From: an uncultured Prevotellaceae bacterium
GTDB lineage: Bacteria; Bacteroidota; Bacteroidia; Bacteroidales; Bacteroidaceae
Assembly: GCA_937877605.1 (NCBI GenBank)
Contig: CALFJA010000039.1
Coordinates: 1 to 17,937, forward strand
DNA: 17,937 nt
Reading direction: 5' to 3'
Shown here: positions 14,290 through 17,937 of the stretch, one piece after another
How the letters are laid out: every line of letters starts with the position of its first letter
Numbering within the stretch: the first letter of the stretch is position 1
Made by a program: the position numbers and the translations under genes
The notes under the pieces: model-generated
What the model saw: only the letters and a program-made list of their open reading frames with translations
The model's database searches: none
What the model was told of the DNA's origin: nothing

Positions 14290-14838
14290 ATGAAGAAGAT
14301 TTTGTTAGTGGTTGACCCGCAAATCGACTTTATCACAGGCAGTCTTCCCGTCGGCGGTGCCGCCGATGCCATGGATGCACTGGCCGACTTCATCCGTAAA
14401 CACGATGGAGACTATGACTATAAACTGATAACAACCGACTGGCATCCCTACAATCATTGCTCGTTTACACCGCAGGGAGGTCTCTGGCCTGTCCATTGTG
14501 TGCAGAATTCTGTCGGCGCCTCCGTCTGGCCGACATTGCTCGAGGCATTGTACCAGACAAAAGGCGAGGTCGTTGTGTTGCGTAAGGGCAACAAGGTGGA
14601 GCGGGAAGAATATTCCATTTTCAACAACCGCAAGTCCCACCTGTACATCTCCCGCCTGCTGGCTTCGCATCCGGTTGACCGCATCGACATCTGCGGACTG
14701 GCCGGTGACATCTGCGTGCTGAACACACTCAAGGACGGAGTGGCCAAGTATGGCAAATCGTTCTTCCATGTATTGGAGGACTATGCCCCCTCGCTCGACG
14801 GTGGCGCGGCTCTGAAGCAATTCATCGAAAAGAAATAA
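14290..14838 (+). CDS. pncA: Nicotinamidase (isochorismatase-like hydrolase)
   Basis: This 182-residue enzyme converts nicotinamide to nicotinate and ammonia for NAD salvage, and would also activate pyrazinamide. The catalytic triad is visible as D9 (VVDPQIDF), K99 (LRKGNK) and C142 (GLAGDICVLNT). The metal-binding cluster is D50, H52 and H56 in TTDWHPYNHCSF, with H69 in WPVHCVQ. Length and motif order are those of typical bacterial PncA, and it is not an isochorismatase, given DWHP plus WPVHCVQ. The start at 14290 gives a standard N-terminus. It lies 66 nt after the thioesterase gene in the same direction, possibly co-transcribed, and converges on the peptidase gene across a shared terminator. 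Confidence 0.93.
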   Translation: MKKILLVVDPQIDFITGSLPVGGAADAMDALADFIRKHDGDYDYKLITTDWHPYNHCSFTPQGGLWPVHCVQNSVGASVWPTLLEALYQTKGEVVVLRKGNKVEREEYSIFNNRKSHLYISRLLASHPVDRIDICGLAGDICVLNTLKDGVAKYGKSFFHVLEDYAPSLDGGAALKQFIEKK

Positions 14839-14863
14839 TAGTATTGCCGCCACTGTAAAAACA

Positions 14864-14896
14864 GCGCCGGACTTACATTCACAGTAAGTCCGGCGC
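14864..14896. terminator. Bidirectional terminator between pncA and the cysteine peptidase gene
   Basis: GCGCCGGACTTAC (14864-14876) and GTAAGTCCGGCGC (14884-14896) make a perfect 13-bp stem with a 7-nt loop. On the minus strand it is followed by GCTGTTTTTAC, a good U-run. On the plus strand the tail CTCGTTT is weaker. Confidence 0.9.
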
Positions 14897-14917
14897 CTCG
14901 TTTATGTTCTGCAATAA

Positions 14918-16126
14918 CTACAGTTTGAGTTTCTTGCGAATGTCCTTTGGAATGGCGTTTTTGTTTACGAGGAAGTCCATTGTGTTGTAAGCGATGAAGT
15001 TTTTGGTCATGTACCAGATGCCTTTATAGTCGCCGGTCTCGCCCCAGGAGTTCTTAACCATGTAGTATTCTTTGCCGTTCTGGTCCTTGGCAATACCGAA
15101 GATAAGCATCCCGTGGTCGTCGGTCAGTTCCCAGTTGTCGAAGCGTTCCTGACGCTTTTCCTGGGTAGGGATGATTTCGGGGACGGTACATCCCAGCGAG
15201 TCGAGCAGGCTTGTCTTCTTTGTCCGGCTGAGTTTGAGCCATTTTGCCATGTCACTTCCGGCCAGACTTTGTGCCTTGTCGCCGTCGACTGCATAGGCCA
15301 GGCCCTGGCGTGTGAACCCTTCCTCACTCACATCGCCGCCCCATGCGATGGTGTAACCCTGCATGACGGCATTGTCTATCACCTGCATCATCTCGTCGAG
15401 CGGGAGGTTATACGACAGCGGGAAGCGCCAGTTGTCCTGTACTTCCACTGCAAATCCTTCATAGAAGGGATGGTGTGTGTAGCTGGTAATGCTTACATAG
15501 TCGTTGAAGTCCAGTCCGAGCGATGCGGCAAACGACTTCGGAGTGTAGGTCTTTCCCTCGTAGGTGAAAGTCTCGGGGCACTCTCCGAGATAGGCGTCGA
15601 GTATGCCTTGCAGGCCTTTTTTCCACTGTCCGGAAATCTTGTTGGCCTTGTTCTTGGCAATGGCGGCAACATATGGCTCCAGCAGAGAGAAGAATTCGTT
15701 GAAGTTGTTCAGGCTGTCGCCGTAGAGCGAGCCTGGGAACGGCATGGCGTCTTCCGGGCAGATGCCGTGTGTCTTCAGCGTAGCCAGCACATCTTCGGCA
15801 CTGCCTCCCTGTGCGAACTGGCAGTCTCCGTGGAAGCGAACCACCTGAATGGCGCGTTCCATGTAGGTCTTGTTGGCCACGAACGACTCGCAGAGGTCGT
15901 AGGTTTTGCCGGTCTTCTTCAGGATTTCAGCCTCGAAGTACGACAGGGTGGAGTAGTCCCAGCAGGTTCCGGAGCGGTTCTGGTCCTTGATACTGGTGAT
16001 GGGGTTCTCCTTTACGACGGTGAAAACAGGCTTGTTGGGATTTTCCTTCTTTTCACCCTTGGCTTCCTGGGCACTTGCCGGCAGGGCAAACACTGCCACG
16101 AGTGCCATCATCATGAGTTTTTTCAT
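14918..16126 (-). CDS. Exported C1-family cysteine peptidase (bleomycin hydrolase / PepC-like)
   Basis: This is a 402-residue papain-fold peptidase with a signal peptide (MKKLMMMALVAVFALPASA). Catalytic residues are Q49 and C55 in IKDQNRSGTCWDYST, H338 in LTDDHGMLIF and N359 in MVKNSWGE. The long insertion between Cys and His with SLYGDSLNNFNEFFSLLEP and the SWGE ending fit the C1B bleomycin-hydrolase/aminopeptidase C family. Classical members are cytoplasmic, whereas this one is exported to the periplasm or beyond, so it probably trims imported peptides. It follows the Xaa-Pro aminopeptidase gene by 49 nt of period-7/8 repeat DNA, implying an operon. A strong terminator lies just after the stop. 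Confidence 0.9.
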   Translation of the reverse strand: MKKLMMMALVAVFALPASAQEAKGEKKENPNKPVFTVVKENPITSIKDQNRSGTCWDYSTLSYFEAEILKKTGKTYDLCESFVANKTYMERAIQVVRFHGDCQFAQGGSAEDVLATLKTHGICPEDAMPFPGSLYGDSLNNFNEFFSLLEPYVAAIAKNKANKISGQWKKGLQGILDAYLGECPETFTYEGKTYTPKSFAASLGLDFNDYVSITSYTHHPFYEGFAVEVQDNWRFPLSYNLPLDEMMQVIDNAVMQGYTIAWGGDVSEEGFTRQGLAYAVDGDKAQSLAGSDMAKWLKLSRTKKTSLLDSLGCTVPEIIPTQEKRQERFDNWELTDDHGMLIFGIAKDQNGKEYYMVKNSWGETGDYKGIWYMTKNFIAYNTMDFLVNKNAIPKDIRKKLKL

Positions 16127-16150
16127 TTGCTTTTGCTGTTTATTGGTTAT

Positions 16151-16183
16151 ACTTATTTACTATTTACAGATTTACTTATTTAC
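16151..16183 (-). repeat. Period-8 GTAAAT array between pepP-like gene and cysteine peptidase gene
   Basis: On the minus strand GTAAAT recurs four times, with unit starts at 16183, 16175, 16167 and 16160 (spacings 8, 8, 7). The TAA at 16178-16176 in the first unit is the stop codon of the upstream gene. Because 8 is not a multiple of 3, the array places TAA in different reading frames. Confidence 0.8.
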
Positions 16184-17582
16184 GATTTTGTGCCATGAAG
16201 TCTTCTATGTCCTTGGGATGGTAGGGTATTCTGTTCTTCCCCAGGAACCGGCAACCGTCGGAGGTGATGAGCAGGTCGTCCTCAATGCGGATGCCGCCGA
16301 AGTCCTTATAGGTTTCGAGCATGTCAAAGTTGAGGAACTCCTTGCAGTGTCCGGAGGCCTTCCAGTCGTCAATCAGCGCAGGGATAAAGTAGATTCCGGG
16401 TTCGTCTGTGACCACGAATCCCTCCTGAAGTCGTCTTCCCATGCGCAGACAGTTGGTACCGAACTGTTCAAGATTGGGGCGCGTCTCTTCGTCGAACCCT
16501 ACATATATTTGCCCTAAGCCTTCCATGTCGTGTACATCCATGCCCATCATGTGTCCCAGTCCGTGGGGAAGGAACATGGCATGGGCTCCTTCTGCCACGG
16601 CGTCATCGGCGTTGCCGCGCATCAGCCCGAGTTCTTTCAACCGCTCGGTCATGAGCCGGCACACGGCGAAATGCACATCCATGTATTTCACGCCGGGCTT
16701 GGCCACGGAGAGAGCCATGTCGTGACAATCTTCGACAATGCGGTAGATGTCCAGTTGGCGCTGTGTGAACTTCCCGCTGACGGGCATTGTCCGTGTGTGG
16801 TCGGAACAGTAGTTGTTCACGGTCTCGGCTCCGGCATCGCAGAGTGCGAGCCTTCCTGCTTCGAGCACTGCCAGTGAGGGGTTGCCGTGCATGATTTCTC
16901 CATGCTGCGAAAAGATGGTTGCAAAGCTTTCGTGTGCTCCCAACGAGTGGGCCACGCCGTCCACTTTTCCGCCGATGAACTTCTCCGTCACTCCCGGCTT
17001 TACCAGCCGCATGGCGGTCGTATGCATCTGATAGCCTATCTCTGCGGCGCGTTCCAGTTCTTCAATTTCCTGGGGCTCTTTCACCGAGCGCATCTGCACC
17101 ACGGCATGGATGAGTTTGAGCGAGGCCGCTTCCTTCTGCCTTGCGGGATGAATTCCGAGCAAGTCCATGATTTGAATCATGGTATCGTGGCGGTAGGGTG
17201 GCAGGAAGTGGATCTTGCGTTCTTTCTGTCTTGCTTCGTCGCAGAGCACTTGCAGGTGCCTCATCGGGGCACTGTTGTCCACGCCCACTTGGCTGGCGAG
17301 GTCTTTCACGCTGTCAACCGAACCGTACCAGACGATGTCTTCTATGTCGATATCGTTGCCGATGAGCCATTCCTGTCCGTTGTCTATGTCGATGACGCCC
17401 GCCAGTCCCTCTCTCTGCTGGCCGAAGTAGTAGAGGAAACTGCTGTCCTGGCGGAAGGGGTAGTAGGCGTTAGAGGGATAGTTGCAGGGCGACTCGTTGT
17501 TGCCGAAGAATACCACAAGTCCATCTCCGACCAGTTTACGAAGCGTCTGTCGGCGCTGTATGTAGGTTTGTTTGTCGAACAT
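16176..17582 (-). CDS. pepP: Xaa-Pro aminopeptidase (M24B)
   Basis: This 468-residue metallopeptidase removes an N-terminal residue preceding proline. Residues 1-150 form the AMP_N domain (SFLYYFGQQREGLAGVID) and residues 175-455 the pita-bread catalytic domain. All five metal ligands are visible: D249 and D261 (LCDAGAETVNNYCSDHTRTMP), H344 (LPHGLGHMMGMDVHD), E394 (TDEPGIYFIP) and E434 (GGIRIEDD). There is no signal peptide, so it is cytoplasmic. It is preceded by a DUF805-like gene (40 nt away) and followed by the exported cysteine peptidase, and together they look like a peptide-degradation transcription unit. Its final codons and stop are provided by the period-8 repeat. Confidence 0.92.
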   Translation of the reverse strand: MFDKQTYIQRRQTLRKLVGDGLVVFFGNNESPCNYPSNAYYPFRQDSSFLYYFGQQREGLAGVIDIDNGQEWLIGNDIDIEDIVWYGSVDSVKDLASQVGVDNSAPMRHLQVLCDEARQKERKIHFLPPYRHDTMIQIMDLLGIHPARQKEAASLKLIHAVVQMRSVKEPQEIEELERAAEIGYQMHTTAMRLVKPGVTEKFIGGKVDGVAHSLGAHESFATIFSQHGEIMHGNPSLAVLEAGRLALCDAGAETVNNYCSDHTRTMPVSGKFTQRQLDIYRIVEDCHDMALSVAKPGVKYMDVHFAVCRLMTERLKELGLMRGNADDAVAEGAHAMFLPHGLGHMMGMDVHDMEGLGQIYVGFDEETRPNLEQFGTNCLRMGRRLQEGFVVTDEPGIYFIPALIDDWKASGHCKEFLNFDMLETYKDFGGIRIEDDLLITSDGCRFLGKNRIPYHPKDIEDFMAQNRK

Positions 17583-17588
17583 GATACA

Positions 17589-17626
17589 GATTACGGATTT
17601 ACAAATTTACAAATTTACTAATTTAC
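17589..17626 (-). repeat. Period-8 GTAAAT array before the Xaa-Pro aminopeptidase gene
   Basis: On the minus strand five GTAA units start at 17626, 17618, 17610, 17602 and 17594, exactly 8 nt apart (GTAAATTA, GTAAATTT, GTAAATTT, GTAAATCC, GTAATC). The first unit contains the TAA stop of the upstream gene (17625-17623). The array ends 7 nt before the ATG at 17582. TAAATTTG occurs twice and matches the TAnnTTTG -7 consensus, so it could also serve as a promoter, but no -33 TTTG is visible. Confidence 0.85.
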
Positions 17627-17937
17627 GGATTTTTACTTTCCTCTGGCACATATTTTGGAGAAGGTCCGAAGCGGTTCGGTTCCTTCTTTCCGTCCAGGCA
17701 GAGGAACACCAGCAGGGTGACGCTCACCACAAAACTGCCCAGATACAAAAGGATAACCACGGGGTCGGATATCAGTTCTTCGACAACCTTTGGCGAGACA
17801 TTGACGCTTGTGAGCTTGTCGATGTATCCGGCAAACAGCAGGTAGAAGTCATTGGCTGCGCTGAAAATCCAGGCAAGGAAGGGTAAAATTCCCCATAATC
17901 CTCGGTCATGCATCCTGCGTACCATGATGGGAATGAT
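17623..17937 (-). CDS. DUF805-like small membrane protein (N-terminus cut by window edge)
   Basis: The frame is open to the right edge, so the start lies outside the window and 104 codons are visible. An internal ATG at 17925 is unlikely to be the true start because the DUF805-style signature RRMHDRGLWG follows it by only two residues, and that motif normally sits deep in the protein after earlier membrane helices. Two hydrophobic segments are visible (ILPFLAWIFSAANDFYLLFAGY and a later VVILLYLGSFVVSVTLLVFLCL, each one helix), followed by a basic then polar tail ending SKNP. The function of the family is unknown. It is upstream of, and probably co-transcribed with, the aminopeptidase gene 40 nt away. 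Confidence 0.7.
   Translation of the reverse strand: MIPIMVRRMHDRGLWGILPFLAWIFSAANDFYLLFAGYIDKLTSVNVSPKVVEELISDPVVILLYLGSFVVSVTLLVFLCLDGKKEPNRFGPSPKYVPEESKNP

Noticed and set aside
15113..16198. 361-codon open frame on the plus strand
   Set aside because: It is antisense to the cysteine peptidase gene, which has signal peptide, active site and terminator. This frame has no features of its own.
1..17937. CRISPR array, tRNA, rRNA, phage or insertion sequence
   Set aside because: I saw no direct repeats with regular spacers of CRISPR size, no cloverleaf-like segment, no rRNA motif and no transposase or integrase. The repeats found are short tandem units or hairpin elements.

Overview
This window looks like chromosomal DNA of a Bacteroidales bacterium, most likely Prevotella in the broad sense (inference). 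The evidence is: promoters of the Bacteroidetes type (TTTG, about 20 nt, then a TAnnTTTG-like box); no Shine-Dalgarno sequences; a SusC/CirA-type TonB-dependent receptor with a carboxypeptidase-regulatory-like N-terminal domain; a DAHP synthase-chorismate mutase fusion of the Prevotella/Porphyromonas type; and tandem OmpA-like porins. I see no phage, transposase, CRISPR, tRNA or rRNA.

Layout. (1) Positions 1-4468, minus strand: a three-gene outer-membrane operon made of a TonB-dependent receptor, a small lipoprotein and a DUF6850-like beta-barrel protein that runs off the left edge. Both junctions are 4-nt ATGA stop/start overlaps. (2) 4469-4918: an intergenic region with two divergent promoters and a 92-nt hairpin repeat. 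(3) 4919-5512: a small secreted protein of unknown function. (4) 5527-8812: a tyrosine-branch operon with an aminotransferase, a DAHP synthase-chorismate mutase and a prephenate dehydrogenase. It is preceded by an unannotated 23-codon leader ORF carrying Tyr-Tyr-Asp-Ala-Tyr-Tyr-Phe and by mutually exclusive RNA hairpins, which together read as a tyrosine-sensing transcription attenuator. (5) 8970-13300: three tandem OmpA-family genes, each with its own near-identical promoter and its own terminator. The 3' halves of the first two are identical at the nucleotide level for over 400 bp, including their terminators. (6) 13444-14838: an acyl-ACP thioesterase and a nicotinamidase. (7) 14864-17937, minus strand: a DUF805-like membrane protein (cut by the right edge), an Xaa-Pro aminopeptidase and an exported bleomycin-hydrolase-like cysteine peptidase, facing pncA across a shared terminator hairpin.

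How it works together. The aromatic operon commits carbon to the shikimate pathway (DAHP synthase), converts chorismate to prephenate (mutase) and sends prephenate to tyrosine (TyrA plus aminotransferase). No prephenate dehydratase is present, and the leader peptide is correspondingly biased to Tyr (4 Tyr, 1 Phe). Several intergenic spacers are built from 7- or 8-nt tandem repeats placed just before start codons. In two of them the repeat also supplies the stop codon of the upstream gene.

The strongest candidate for something undescribed is the Tyr leader/attenuator at 5566-5696. Next are the OmpA gene-conversion tract, the period-8 spacer repeats and the 92-nt hairpin element.
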